Position numbers and translations under genes: made by a program. Positions 34,859 through 43,927 of a stretch of 64,000 nucleotides of DNA are shown in pieces. The stretch is taken from positions 1,642,501-1,706,500 of the forward strand of contig NZ_CP143423.1 in NCBI RefSeq assembly GCF_014337925.2. The letters are read 5' to 3'. Positions within the stretch are counted from its first letter, which is position 1. The number at the start of each line of letters is the position of its first letter. A model generated the notes under the pieces. The model ran no database searches, was not told where the DNA came from, and was given only the letters and a program-made list of their open reading frames with translations. This DNA is from Roseobacter fucihabitans. Its GTDB lineage: Bacteria > Pseudomonadota > Alphaproteobacteria > Rhodobacterales > Rhodobacteraceae.

Positions 34859-35059
34859 TTATCCGTTCTGCGGGCCGGTAATCTGACCGGTGACTGTGTG
34901 TTCAAGGTCCAGACCCTCGATGCTCAAAACGACCTTGGCGGTATAGGTCTTGCCGGCGGCCCCGTCGGCATGGCGCATGGCTTCCTCGATCGCCTGCTGT
35001 GACGTCACACCGACTTGCTTGAGGAATTTGCGCATGGACATGTTGAATTCATCGTTCAT
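34859..35059 (-). CDS. small conserved protein of the fdh region (DUF6494-like)
   Basis: 66 residues from the ATG at 35059 (MNDEFNMSMRKFLKQVGVTS), chosen because GGAACC precedes it and an extension to 35260 overlaps the divergent cytochrome gene. It contains LKQVGVTSQQAIEEAMRHAD and VVLSIEGLDLEHTVTGQI. It belongs to a short family that accompanies Mrp and formate dehydrogenase genes; function unknown. First gene of the minus-strand operon. Confidence 0.65.
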   Translation of the reverse strand: MNDEFNMSMRKFLKQVGVTSQQAIEEAMRHADGAAGKTYTAKVVLSIEGLDLEHTVTGQITGPQNG

Positions 35060-35151
35060 TCTGGGTTCCTTTTCGAGGGGGAAGGTGGGTTCTGGGAAAA
35101 CTTGACGGTTTGGCGGGACTGGTTTTAGGGTGACGCAACAACTGGTGACAA

Positions 35152-35895
35152 ATGGGAGTGCCTGTGCGGGTCTTTTTGGCGATTGTTTTGAGTTTGATGA
35201 TCCACACGCCCGCTCTGGCGGAACAGCCGCTGAGGCTGGCTGTTCCGGAGGCCTTGGCACAATCGGGTTTCGCGCAATTCGTGGTGCCGCGCTTCGGTCT
35301 CAAAACCGGTCTGCGCATTGAGCGTGTCGGCGAAAATGAGGACGCGCAAATGCGGTTTGTCACCGAGGGACCCGTACTGTTTGAAGGGCTTGGGGCGCAA
35401 TGGTCGCTGACGCATGACGCCAGCCCGAAGGCGGAACGCTTTGCGGCCTGGCTGCGCTCTGACATCGGCAAGCGGACCATCGAAAGCTATGTCGCCCCGG
35501 ATGGTGCAACGTTTTCCAGCACGGTCGAAAAGGCCGTGGTCGTGCCGGTGGTGCGCTACGGCGGGGATGCGGATGAAGGTGAAAAACTGTCCTTGCAAAT
35601 GTGCGGGCGCTGCCACGTCATCAACGCCAAAAATCGCATGAACGGCATGGGCTCGACGCCGTCCTTTGCCGTGTTGCGCGGCTTTAAGGATTGGGGGGAA
35701 CGGTTTGAGACCTTCCATCTGCGCAACCCGCATCCCAGCTTTACCCAGATCGCGGATGTGACCGACCCCTTTGATCCCAGCCTGCCGTCCCCCATCGTGC
35801 CGATGGAAATGACGCAGGCCGATTTGACGGCAATCCTCACCTATGTCGGCGAGATGACGCCTGCTGATCTTGGGGCTCCGTTGCAAACTCAGTGA
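35152..35895 (+). CDS. cytochrome c with an N-terminal domain resembling shortened TupA
   Basis: 247 residues with a signal peptide ending near TPALAEQ. The C-terminal half is a mono-haem cytochrome c with MCGRCHVINAKNRMNGMGST and a distal Met in VPMEMTQADL. The N-terminal half (about 24-125) reads PLRLAVPEALAQSGFAQFVV, then later RFAAWLRSDIGKRTIESYVA. These match the first strand and the C-terminal helix of the TupA encoded at 31677 (EIKLAVTTSFENSGLADVLL; ENWLVSPRAADLINSYTING), with the middle deleted. It runs divergent from the DUF6494 gene and overlaps the end of the convergent ferredoxin gene by 7 nt. Role: periplasmic electron carrier, perhaps sensing oxyanion. Confidence 0.75.
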   Translation: MGVPVRVFLAIVLSLMIHTPALAEQPLRLAVPEALAQSGFAQFVVPRFGLKTGLRIERVGENEDAQMRFVTEGPVLFEGLGAQWSLTHDASPKAERFAAWLRSDIGKRTIESYVAPDGATFSSTVEKAVVVPVVRYGGDADEGEKLSLQMCGRCHVINAKNRMNGMGSTPSFAVLRGFKDWGERFETFHLRNPHPSFTQIADVTDPFDPSLPSPIVPMEMTQADLTAILTYVGEMTPADLGAPLQTQ

Positions 35896-37844
35896 TCCTT
35901 GCGCTTGCTGAGGTAGTCATCCGTGGTGCGGATCGCTGGGCGTTCCTTGCCTGCGAAAGGATTGTTTTCGGAATGATATTGCGCCTGAATGCGGCAATTG
36001 TCGCACATCTGGATCATGCGCGCGGTTTCCGGCTTGGCAAACATCGCGTGCTTGCCAGCCAGCTTTTCCATGATGCGCTCCACGGTTGATTTGGAGCCGA
36101 ATAACACGCCGCATTCCACGCAGGCAAACGGCTCTTCTTCATGCATGACCTTCTGCGTGAAGGCTTCATCGCTCAGGTTGAGTTGCGGGGTCAGGGAAAT
36201 CGCATCTTCGGGACAGATGTTGGCGCATAGGCCACATTGCAGACAGGCGTTTTCTTCAAAGCGCAACTGGGGTTTATCGGGATTGTCGCCCAAAGCCCCC
36301 GCGGGGCAAAGTGACACGCAGGACAGGCATAGCGTGCAGGCGTCCTGATCCACCAAAATCGCGCCGTAAGGTGCAGCGTCGGGCAGCGGGATCATCTCGG
36401 CTTCCGGTTGCAAGGCCTGAGCGGCGAGCCGCGTCACCTGGCGTCTTGTCCCCAGCGGCAGGATCGGCGTTTGGACCCGCGCGAGGTCATGCTCGCCGTA
36501 TAGGTTTTCGCTCAGCGCATCGGGATCATTGACATCGATCAACTGGACGGCCGCCCGCCCGGCGATTGCGATGGCCAGTGCCGCTTCGCTTTGCAGGACC
36601 GGACGCTCGGTGCGCGGGGCCAGCAGGATGGAGACGTCGCCAAACCCACAGGCCAGTGCCGCCAGCATTTCGGCATGGCCAAAACCCGCCGGTGCCGGGA
36701 CCGACAGTGGGATCACGTCCGCCGGCAGCCCGCGCCCAAAGCGCGCGGCCAGCGAAATCATCTCCGACCCGAAGCTGTCATCATGCACCAGCAGGCGGGG
36801 CGTGTCGCCGCCCGCCTTACGGTAGGTCCCCGACAGAGTGTTCAACCGCGCAAAAACATCCGAGACCGGCGGCGCATCATAGCTGATCGCGCCGGAGGGG
36901 CAAAGTGCCGAGCAGGCCCCGCACCCGGCACAGATCATCGGGTCAATCGCCACATGCTCGCCCGCGGATGTGATCGCGCCCGTGGGGCAGATGTCGAGGC
37001 ACTTCGAGCAGGCCGCTTGTTCGGCGCGCGAGTGTGCGCAGAGGGATTCCTCGAGCCGTATATAGAGTGGTTTTTCGAAGGTCCCCACCATCATCGAGGC
37101 CCCAAGGACGGCTTTTGCGACGGCAGGTTGGCTTCCGGGGTCCGCGCGCAGGTAACCATCTCGTTTTTCCGGCGCCGCAAAGAGGGCAGGTTGAGCGCTC
37201 AAATCCAGGATGACGTCACATTCTGTCAGCGCCCCGTCCTTTGGGGGTGTCCATTGTGCGCCCGCGCGACCCCCGGCGATGATCTGCTGGAACTGGTCGA
37301 TGCGCAGGCTGAACTGGCCCAATGTACCGCTGGCGCGCGCCAGGGTGCCGCTCACGATATCATAGGGCAAACCGGGGCTTGTCTCCTGGGGCGCGGGCAT
37401 CAGGAGCGTCACGGCCAGCGTGGCGGAAAGATCCTGCGCCGCCTGCAGCGCGGCCTCACCCGACCCGAGGATCAGGCAGGCCCCGTTTGAGACCACATCC
37501 AAGGTACGCTCGGCGGGCCGCGCCAAGAGAGCCTCTGCGGTCAGCGCCGCCATCTTTGCGCTTGGGTTTGCGCCCTCATCGCCCCATCCGGCCCGGTCGC
37601 GCAGGTCGACAAAAGCGGGTTCGGGGGCTGCGATCTCTTCGGCCAATTCCCGAAATAGCGGCGCTTCCTGCTGGCAGGCGATCAATACATCGCCCTTGGC
37701 GATCAGCGCTGCTGCCTGCTCGATCTGCGCGCCGCAAGCCTCGGTGAACATCATCGGACAGGCGAGCCCGGTGGCATCGCTGACCTTCTGCGCATCAATC
37801 GACTGGCTGCCAAGGCAATCGCATAAAATAATTGTTTTCGTCAT
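35889..37844 (-). CDS. multi-cluster 4Fe-4S protein of the formate dehydrogenase region
   Basis: About 651 residues from MTKTIILCDCLGSQSIDAQK at 37844; an ATG at 37877 is also in frame. Four ferredoxin motifs are seen: CSKCLDICPTG, CAGCGACSALCPSG, CTLCLSCVSLCPAG and CLQCGLCANICPED, with extra Cys pairs near the N terminus (CDC, ACPMM) and C terminus (CVECG, CDNC). The N-terminal part resembles sulfur- or electron-bifurcation-type adaptor proteins (similar to HdrA-like fragments, though without a GXGXXG flavin site). It is divergent from the fdh operon, and is probably an electron or sulfur-transfer accessory for FDH. Confidence 0.82.
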   Translation of the reverse strand: MTKTIILCDCLGSQSIDAQKVSDATGLACPMMFTEACGAQIEQAAALIAKGDVLIACQQEAPLFRELAEEIAAPEPAFVDLRDRAGWGDEGANPSAKMAALTAEALLARPAERTLDVVSNGACLILGSGEAALQAAQDLSATLAVTLLMPAPQETSPGLPYDIVSGTLARASGTLGQFSLRIDQFQQIIAGGRAGAQWTPPKDGALTECDVILDLSAQPALFAAPEKRDGYLRADPGSQPAVAKAVLGASMMVGTFEKPLYIRLEESLCAHSRAEQAACSKCLDICPTGAITSAGEHVAIDPMICAGCGACSALCPSGAISYDAPPVSDVFARLNTLSGTYRKAGGDTPRLLVHDDSFGSEMISLAARFGRGLPADVIPLSVPAPAGFGHAEMLAALACGFGDVSILLAPRTERPVLQSEAALAIAIAGRAAVQLIDVNDPDALSENLYGEHDLARVQTPILPLGTRRQVTRLAAQALQPEAEMIPLPDAAPYGAILVDQDACTLCLSCVSLCPAGALGDNPDKPQLRFEENACLQCGLCANICPEDAISLTPQLNLSDEAFTQKVMHEEEPFACVECGVLFGSKSTVERIMEKLAGKHAMFAKPETARMIQMCDNCRIQAQYHSENNPFAGKERPAIRTTDDYLSKRKDH

Positions 37845-38173
37845 CTCTCCCCCGTCGGCGCACGCCAGATCAGACATCGAGCCCGCGCAGCGCCGGTGCT
37901 TAGGTAGTCAGGTATTTAGGGGCGCGTAAACTGGATTCGACCCCTGCAATTCAGAAAACCGCAAGGCAAAGCGCGTGCCATCCCGTGCGCGACCGCCGCT
38001 GTGCATTTATGCAGGATCGACAAAGGCGCGGGATTTCATGGCCTTGGCAAAATGCAAAACCTCAACGGACCGGTTAAAACGCAAGATTGTGTGCGGGAGT
38101 ATGCAAATTTCACTAGGATAATGTCATTCTTTTGGTACAGTGTCAGGACTTACAGTGCGCGAGGAGAAAATTG
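37845..38173. promoter_or_regulatory. divergent promoter region of the fdh locus
   Basis: This 329-nt gap separates the ferredoxin-type gene (leftward) from the fdh operon (rightward) and codes for nothing I can support. It has a dyad TGCAT-TT-ATGCA at 38002-38013 and a direct repeat TACAGTG near 38138 and 38151, both just upstream of the rightward operon. These are candidate sites for a formate- or Mo/W-responsive regulator. Confidence 0.4.
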
Positions 38174-38749
38174 TTGGGGATCGTCTACCCAAATTCACAA
38201 TCTGTGAAGCTTGGTGTCGTTTTGCGCCGCTCACCCGGTGTGACCGCCTGGGTGAGGTGGGCCTGGAAGGCGACCGCAGTCTTGCCCGGCGCGCCGCAGG
38301 CGTCCTGGAAAATCCTGCGACAGGAAGGCGATGTCACCGAATATCACGCGTCGACGCATGATCTGACGCTTTATGTTTCCGATACCGAAGCCTATGCGCA
38401 TGAGCTTCAGGCCGAACAGCCGTCGGTCTATGTGGTCCTGCGCCCAATCGAGGTGGAGGCAGACGCAGCACCGTGGAATATCCTGCACGTCACAGCCTCG
38501 CCATATGAGGCGCAGGATTATTGTGACAGCGGTGAGGAAACGGTAGAGCGCGTGGAAATGCCGGCACCTGTTTTGGCCTGGGTTTCCGAGTTCGTGGAAC
38601 AGTTCCACGTCGAAGAAGAATTCGTGAAACGCCGACGTGATCGGTTGGATGTGGATCGCAAGGATCATGGCATCGGGGACGCGCGGATTTCGCAGGTCTC
38701 CGATGTGTACCGCGCACCGACCGTTCCCCCACGCGGAGCACCGGAATGA
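38174..38749 (+). CDS. DUF3305 protein, formate dehydrogenase accessory
   Basis: 191 residues if the TTG at 38174 is the start; it lies 8 nt after a GAGGAG ribosome site, whereas the in-frame ATG at 38132 has none. The core SVKLGVVLRRSPGVTAWVRW and WAWKATAVLPGAPQASWK is typical of DUF3305, a family found almost only before DUF3306 and fdh genes. It appears soluble. Its role is unknown; the family co-occurrence indicates FDH maturation. It overlaps the DUF3306 gene (ATGA). Confidence 0.85.
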   Translation: MGIVYPNSQSVKLGVVLRRSPGVTAWVRWAWKATAVLPGAPQASWKILRQEGDVTEYHASTHDLTLYVSDTEAYAHELQAEQPSVYVVLRPIEVEADAAPWNILHVTASPYEAQDYCDSGEETVERVEMPAPVLAWVSEFVEQFHVEEEFVKRRRDRLDVDRKDHGIGDARISQVSDVYRAPTVPPRGAPE

Positions 38750-39348
38750 GCGTGCAAGCAACCTTCTGGGCGCGACGTCGCGCAGCCGTTCAAGCGGAAG
38801 AGGCCGCCGAAATACGCGCGCGCGACTTGCGTGACGCCGAAGCCCTGGCGTTGGAGCAATCTGAGAAAGATGATGCAACCTTGCTGGCCGAGATGGGATT
38901 GCCCGATCCCGAAGGATTGGCGGCGGGCGATGATTTTGCGGCATTCATGGCCAAAGAGGTGCCCCAGCATCTGAAGAACAAAGCGTTACGTGTTCTGTGG
39001 CGCAGCAATCCCGTGCTGGCCTGTGTGGATGGGCTCAATGATTACGACGAGGACTTTCACGCAGCGGCACTTGCGGCGGAACCGATCAAGACAGCCTATC
39101 AGGTTGGCAAGGGCATGATGGCGCATATCGAGGAAATGGCGCGTCAGCAGGAAGCTGCACAGGCGTCTGCGCTGATGCCCGAGCCGGAAGAGGCCCCGGC
39201 AGAAGAGATCGCGCAGGAGACCGTTTCCCAGCAGCCCGTTGTGCAGGACGCAGAAGACCCCGTGATGCAAGCAGAGGCAGAGCCCGAAAGTGATCACGAC
39301 GCCCCGCCACGTCGAATGCGTTTTCGTTTTGAGGAGGCATCGGTATGA
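38746..39348 (+). CDS. DUF3306 protein, formate dehydrogenase accessory
   Basis: 200 residues. The N terminus (FWARRRAAVQAEEAAEIRAR) and GDDFAAFMAKEVPQHLKNKA with LRVLWRSNPVLACVDGLNDY are DUF3306 hallmarks. The C-terminal third is low-complexity and acidic (Glu/Pro/Ala-rich), ending in a basic stretch RRMRFRFEEA. It is overlapped on both sides by DUF3305 and the chaperone, so the three are coupled. Confidence 0.87.
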   Translation: MSVQATFWARRRAAVQAEEAAEIRARDLRDAEALALEQSEKDDATLLAEMGLPDPEGLAAGDDFAAFMAKEVPQHLKNKALRVLWRSNPVLACVDGLNDYDEDFHAAALAAEPIKTAYQVGKGMMAHIEEMARQQEAAQASALMPEPEEAPAEEIAQETVSQQPVVQDAEDPVMQAEAEPESDHDAPPRRMRFRFEEASV

Positions 39349-39953
39349 CACTGGCCGAACAGAGTTTTGAGATCGATCCCGAAGACCGCCTGCGCGCGGA
39401 TCTTTACAATTTTCTTGGGCTGTTGCTGGCGCGCCCAGCGGGGCAGATGTTACTGGATCAAACTGCGGAGTTGAGCGGGGATGCAGGGCCGATTGGCGAG
39501 GCGATCAACGGTCTGGCGCGGGTGGCAAAGGCGACAAAGCCCAAATCGGCGGAGCGCGAGTTCAATGCGTTGTTCATTGGTCTGGGGCGGGGTGAATTGC
39601 TGCCTTATGCCAGCTATTACCTGACCGGGTTTCTGAACGAAAAGCCGCTGGCGAAACTGCGCAGCGACATGGCCAGGCTGCAAATGACGCGGGCGGATAA
39701 TGTGTTTGAGCCCGAAGACAGCATGGCGGCTTTGATGGAAATGATGGGTGGCATGATCGTGGGGCGTTTCGGACGGCCCGCCGATCTTGAGCAACAACGC
39801 ATGTTTTTTAACAACCATATCGCGCCCTGGGCCACGCATTTTTATACGGACCTGGAGGCCGCGAAAGCATCGGTTTTCTATGGATCGGTAGGGGCTGTGG
39901 GGCGTGAATTCATGGCCATCGAAAAAGAAGCATTCAGATTGACGGCAGGCTGA
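39345..39953 (+). CDS. TorD-family molybdoenzyme chaperone for FDH
   Basis: 202 residues, all-helical, with EFNALFIGLGRGELLPYASY and DNVFEPEDSMAALMEMMGGM, the conserved E-P-x-D-H region of TorD/DmsD proteins (here EPEDSMA, with the usual His replaced). These chaperones bind the Tat signal of the apoenzyme and help insert the Mo/W cofactor. The neighbouring Tat-signal proteins (40005 and 40275) are the likely clients. Confidence 0.85.
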   Translation: MTLAEQSFEIDPEDRLRADLYNFLGLLLARPAGQMLLDQTAELSGDAGPIGEAINGLARVAKATKPKSAEREFNALFIGLGRGELLPYASYYLTGFLNEKPLAKLRSDMARLQMTRADNVFEPEDSMAALMEMMGGMIVGRFGRPADLEQQRMFFNNHIAPWATHFYTDLEAAKASVFYGSVGAVGREFMAIEKEAFRLTAG

Positions 39954-40004
39954 CCTGCCAGGAGAGGGCGGGACGCCGCCGGGAAAGACGAAAGGGAGAG
40001 ACAG

Positions 40005-40196
40005 ATGACAAAGACATCACAGGGCGACACAAATCGTCGCGATTTTCTGAAACTGGCAGGCACAGCGGCCCCGGCGGCTGTGGCCGTGGTGGCAGCAGGC
40101 ACCAGCACCGCAGAGGCATCCCCGGTGGACCCCCTGTCCGAGACCATGCAGGATACCGCCCACACCAGAGCCTATCTCGACAGCACACGCTTTTAA
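40005..40196 (+). CDS. small Tat-signal protein of the fdh operon
   Basis: 63 residues, mostly a twin-arginine signal: NRRDFLKLAGTAAPAAVAVV, followed by a mature tail of only about 25 residues ending AYLDSTRF. Several formate dehydrogenase operons carry such a protein upstream of the catalytic gene; its function is not known to me. It might act as a docking peptide for the Tat system or as a small structural subunit. A good ribosome site (AAGGGAGAGA) precedes it. Confidence 0.75.
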   Translation: MTKTSQGDTNRRDFLKLAGTAAPAAVAVVAAGTSTAEASPVDPLSETMQDTAHTRAYLDSTRF

Positions 40197-40274
40197 GCCA
40201 TTCGCGCTTGGGGTGAACGCCTCGGCGCAAGAAAATAACCTAGCCACCTGAATGGGGCAGCAAGGGAGGACTAC

Positions 40275-43241
40275 ATGCTAAGGAAAAAGACCAATCGGGT
40301 CTCGCATCGCGCAGGACGCACCAACATCCTGTCTGACGTGACACATAAATCAGTCGACCGGCGCGCGTTTTTGCGCGGATCGGGTCTGGCCATTGGCGGC
40401 TTGGCCGCGATTTCCGCAACCGGGGGCGCGGTGACGCAGGCCTCAGCCGCAACAGCGGTTAACGGCGCGGTTGAGACCATCAAAACCGTCTGTACCCATT
40501 GTTCGGTCGGCTGCACGGTAATCGCGGAAGTCTCCAACGGCGTGTGGACCGGCCAGGAGCCCGGCTGGGACAGCCCGTTCAACCTTGGCGCGCATTGCGC
40601 CAAAGGGGCGGCGGTGCGCGAGCACGCCCATGGTGAACGCCGCCTGAAATACCCCATGAAGAAAGAGAACGGCGAATGGGTTCGCATTTCCTGGGAGCAG
40701 GCGATCAACGAAATCGGCGATGGCATGAACAAAATCCGCGAAGAGAGCGGACCGGATTCAGTCTATTGGCTGGGATCGGCGAAATCAAACAACGAACAGG
40801 CCTATCTGTTCCGTAAATTCGCAGCCTACTGGGGCACGAATAACGTCGATCACCAGGCGCGGATTTGTCACTCCACCACCGTGGCCGGTGTGGCGAACAC
40901 ATGGGGCTACGGTGCCATGACCAACAGCTATAATGACATCCACAATTCCAAAGCGATGTTCCTGATCGGCGGCAATCCCGCAGAGGCGCACCCTGTTTCA
41001 CTGCTGCACATGCTGAAAGCCAAGGAGCAGAATAACGCGCCGTTTATCGTGTGTGATCCGCGCTTTACCCGCACGGCGGCCCATGCGGATGAATACGTGC
41101 GCTTCCGTCCCGGCACGGATGTGGCGCTTGTCTGGGGTATCCTGTGGCACATCTTCGAGAACAGCTGGGAGGATAAGGAGTTCATCCGCACCCGTGTCTG
41201 GGGGATGGATCAGATCAAGACCGAAGTCGCCAAATGGAACCCCGAAGAGGTTGAGCGCGTCACCGGTGCACCCGGCAGCCAGCTCAAGCGGGTTGCGCGC
41301 ACGCTGGCCAACAACCGTCCCGGCACCGTGATCTGGTGCATGGGCGGTACGCAGCACACCAATGGTAACAATAATACGCGTGCGTATTGTGTGCTGCAAC
41401 TTGCGCTTGGCAACATGGGTACGGCGGGGGGTGGCACCAATATTTTCCGCGGCCATGACAACGTGCAGGGGGCCACAGACCTTGGCGTTCTGGCGGATAC
41501 ATTGCCAGGGTATTATGGCCTGTCCGAGGGATCATGGGCGCATTGGGCGCGGGTCTGGGAAGAAGATCTGGATTACCTCAAAGGCCGGTTCTCGGATGCG
41601 TCCTTTGATGGCAAATCGATGATGAACCTGACCGGTATTCCGGTCAGCCGCTGGATTGACGGGGTTCTTGAAGACAAAGAGAACATCGACCAGCCCGACA
41701 ATACCCGAGCGATGGTTCTTTGGGGCCACGCACCAAACTCCCAAACCCGTCAGAAAGAGATGAAGACGGCGATGGAGAAGCTGGACATGTTGGTGGTGGT
41801 TGATCCATTCCCGACGGTCACGGCGGTGCTTCAGGACCGCGAGGATGGCGTTTACCTGCTGCCCTGCTCGACACAATTCGAGACGCGCGGTTCCGTGACG
41901 GCCTCCAACCGGTCGCTGCAATGGCGCGACAAGGTGGTTGATCCGCTGTTTGAATCCAAACCGGATCATGTGATCATCTCGCTCTTGGCCGAAAAATTCG
42001 GTTTCCACGACAAGATCTTCCGCAATATCGCCATGGATGGTGAAGAGCCGAATGTTGAGGACATCACCCGAGAATTCAACCGCGGCATGTGGACCATCGG
42101 TTACACCGGTCAAAGCCCTGAGCGTTTGAAAATGCACATGGCGAACCAGCATACGTTTGATCGCACCAGCTTGCGGGCGATCGGGGGACCGGCAGATGGT
42201 GATTTCTACGGTCTGCCATGGCCAAGCTGGGGGACGCCCGAGATGAACCATCCGGGCACGGCGAACCTCTATGATATGTCGATGCCTGTCGCGGAAGGTG
42301 GTTTGTCCTTCCGGGCGCGTTTCGGTGTGGAGCGGGATGGGGACAACCTGCTGGCTGAGGGCGTGTCCAACCCCGGCGCGGAAATTCAGGACGGATACCC
42401 TGAGTTCACCATGCAGATGCTGGTCGATCTGGGATGGGACAAGGATCTGACTTCTTACGAACGGCGCATGATCGAATGGGTATCGGGTTTCTCCGACGTA
42501 CGTCCCGGTGCCGAGGAAGTCGGTGAAACGTCACAACAAGGCGAATTACCTTCCGATTACGTGTCCAAAGTGGGCGGTGTAAACTGGAAAACCGACCTGT
42601 CGGGCGGTATTCAGCGGGTTGCGATCAAGCATGGCTGCTCACCCTTTGGCAACGCCAAGGCGCGCGCGGTTGTGTGGACCTTCCCCGATCCGGTGCCGGT
42701 GCACCGCGAGCCGCTCTATACCAACCGCCGTGATCTCGTGGCCGATTATCCGACCTATGAGGACAAGAAGTTCTGGCGCCTGCCAACCATGTATAAGTCG
42801 ATCCAGGATCAGGATTTCTCGCAGGACTATCCGATCATCCTGACCTCCGGGCGTTTGGTTGAATACGAGGGTGGGGGCGATGAGACACGCTCCAACCCTT
42901 GGCTGGCGGAGCTCCAGCAGGACATGTTTGTCGAAGTGAACACCCGCGACGCCAATAACCTTGGTATTCGGGATGGCGAGCAGGTTTGGGTCGAAGGGCC
43001 TGAGGGCGGCAAGGTCAAGGTTATGGCCATGGTCACCGAGCGCGTCGAAAGCGGTGTGGCCTTCATGCCATTCCACTTCGGCGGCCATATGGAAGGCGTT
43101 GATCTGAGGGATAAATATCCCGATGGCGCGGACCCCTATGTTCTTGGTGAATCCACCAACACCGCACAGACCTACGGCTATGATTCAGTGACCCAGATGC
43201 AAGAGACAAAAGCCACTCTTTGCAAAATCTGGGCAGCATAA
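40275..43241 (+). CDS. formate dehydrogenase catalytic subunit, periplasmic Mo/W enzyme
   Basis: 988 residues. A Tat signal (DRRAFLRGSGLAIGG) spans about 28-45. A 4Fe-4S site is formed by C73, C76, C80 and C108 (TVCTHCSVGC, GAHCAKG). The active site is Cys198-His199 in QARICHSTTV, so it uses Cys, not selenocysteine. Later molybdopterin motifs include MFLIGGNPAEAHPVS and QHTNGNNNTRAYC. It oxidises formate to CO2 in the periplasm. With the next two genes it forms a quinone-linked FDH-N/O-type complex. The adjacent tup operon suggests tungsten may be used. Confidence 0.93.
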   Translation: MLRKKTNRVSHRAGRTNILSDVTHKSVDRRAFLRGSGLAIGGLAAISATGGAVTQASAATAVNGAVETIKTVCTHCSVGCTVIAEVSNGVWTGQEPGWDSPFNLGAHCAKGAAVREHAHGERRLKYPMKKENGEWVRISWEQAINEIGDGMNKIREESGPDSVYWLGSAKSNNEQAYLFRKFAAYWGTNNVDHQARICHSTTVAGVANTWGYGAMTNSYNDIHNSKAMFLIGGNPAEAHPVSLLHMLKAKEQNNAPFIVCDPRFTRTAAHADEYVRFRPGTDVALVWGILWHIFENSWEDKEFIRTRVWGMDQIKTEVAKWNPEEVERVTGAPGSQLKRVARTLANNRPGTVIWCMGGTQHTNGNNNTRAYCVLQLALGNMGTAGGGTNIFRGHDNVQGATDLGVLADTLPGYYGLSEGSWAHWARVWEEDLDYLKGRFSDASFDGKSMMNLTGIPVSRWIDGVLEDKENIDQPDNTRAMVLWGHAPNSQTRQKEMKTAMEKLDMLVVVDPFPTVTAVLQDREDGVYLLPCSTQFETRGSVTASNRSLQWRDKVVDPLFESKPDHVIISLLAEKFGFHDKIFRNIAMDGEEPNVEDITREFNRGMWTIGYTGQSPERLKMHMANQHTFDRTSLRAIGGPADGDFYGLPWPSWGTPEMNHPGTANLYDMSMPVAEGGLSFRARFGVERDGDNLLAEGVSNPGAEIQDGYPEFTMQMLVDLGWDKDLTSYERRMIEWVSGFSDVRPGAEEVGETSQQGELPSDYVSKVGGVNWKTDLSGGIQRVAIKHGCSPFGNAKARAVVWTFPDPVPVHREPLYTNRRDLVADYPTYEDKKFWRLPTMYKSIQDQDFSQDYPIILTSGRLVEYEGGGDETRSNPWLAELQQDMFVEVNTRDANNLGIRDGEQVWVEGPEGGKVKVMAMVTERVESGVAFMPFHFGGHMEGVDLRDKYPDGADPYVLGESTNTAQTYGYDSVTQMQETKATLCKIWAA

Positions 43242-43256
43242 GGGAGGACATGAAAA

Positions 43257-43853
43257 ATGGCCGCTAGAGCAAAATTTCTCGTCGACGCTGAACGCTGCAT
43301 CGAATGCAACGCCTGCGTTACAGCCTGTAAAAATGAGCATGAAGTGCCATGGGGCATCAACCGCCGCAAGGTCGTCACCATCAATGACGGCTCACCGGGC
43401 GAGCGGTCGATTTCCGTGGCGTGCATGCATTGTTCGGACGCGCCTTGCATGGCCGTCTGTCCGGTGGATTGCTTCTATCAGAACGAAGAAGGCGTCGTTC
43501 TGCACTCCAAGGACCTCTGCATCGGGTGTGGGTATTGCTTTTACGCATGCCCCTTTGGTGCGCCGCAATTCCCGCAAGCGGGCAATTTCGGATCGCGCGG
43601 CAAGATGGACAAATGTACCTTCTGCCAGGGTGGACCGGAAGAAAACCACTCCACCGCTGAATTCGCCAAATATGGCCGCAACCGCATCGCAGAGGGCAAA
43701 TTGCCGATCTGTGCGGAAATGTGCGCGACCAAGGCGTTGCTGGCCGGGGATGGTGACATCGTTGCCAATATCTACCGCGAGCGCGTGGTGGCGCGTGGCT
43801 TTGGGTCCGGTGCCTGGGGCTGGGGAACAGCTTACGATCAGAAGGGCGGCTAA
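43257..43853 (+). CDS. formate dehydrogenase beta subunit (4Fe-4S)
   Basis: 198 residues with four 4Fe-4S motifs: CIECNACVTACKNEHE, CMHCSDAPCMAVCPV, CIGCGYCFYACPFG and a later set with CTFCQGG and ICAEMCATKAL. No C-terminal membrane anchor is seen, unlike FdnH. It relays electrons from the catalytic subunit to the cytochrome b subunit. It starts 15 nt after fdhA with its own AGGGAGGA ribosome site. Confidence 0.93.
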   Translation: MAARAKFLVDAERCIECNACVTACKNEHEVPWGINRRKVVTINDGSPGERSISVACMHCSDAPCMAVCPVDCFYQNEEGVVLHSKDLCIGCGYCFYACPFGAPQFPQAGNFGSRGKMDKCTFCQGGPEENHSTAEFAKYGRNRIAEGKLPICAEMCATKALLAGDGDIVANIYRERVVARGFGSGAWGWGTAYDQKGG

Positions 43854-43927
43854 GCCCGCTTGAACGACATGTTAATCTGCGGGGCGGCTCTACGGGGTCG
43901 CCTCGCACCGTCTTAGCCAGGTTGGAT

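Noticed and set aside
39940-39970. GGCAGG/CCTGCC dyad followed by GGAGAGGG, resembling the hairpin element
   Set aside because: It spans the chaperone stop codon and a likely ribosome site, lacks the CCCGGCA left flank and is not an insertion in a transposase. Treated as coincidence.
40866-40871. Selenocysteine in the formate dehydrogenase
   Set aside because: The active-site codon is TGT (Cys), not TGA.
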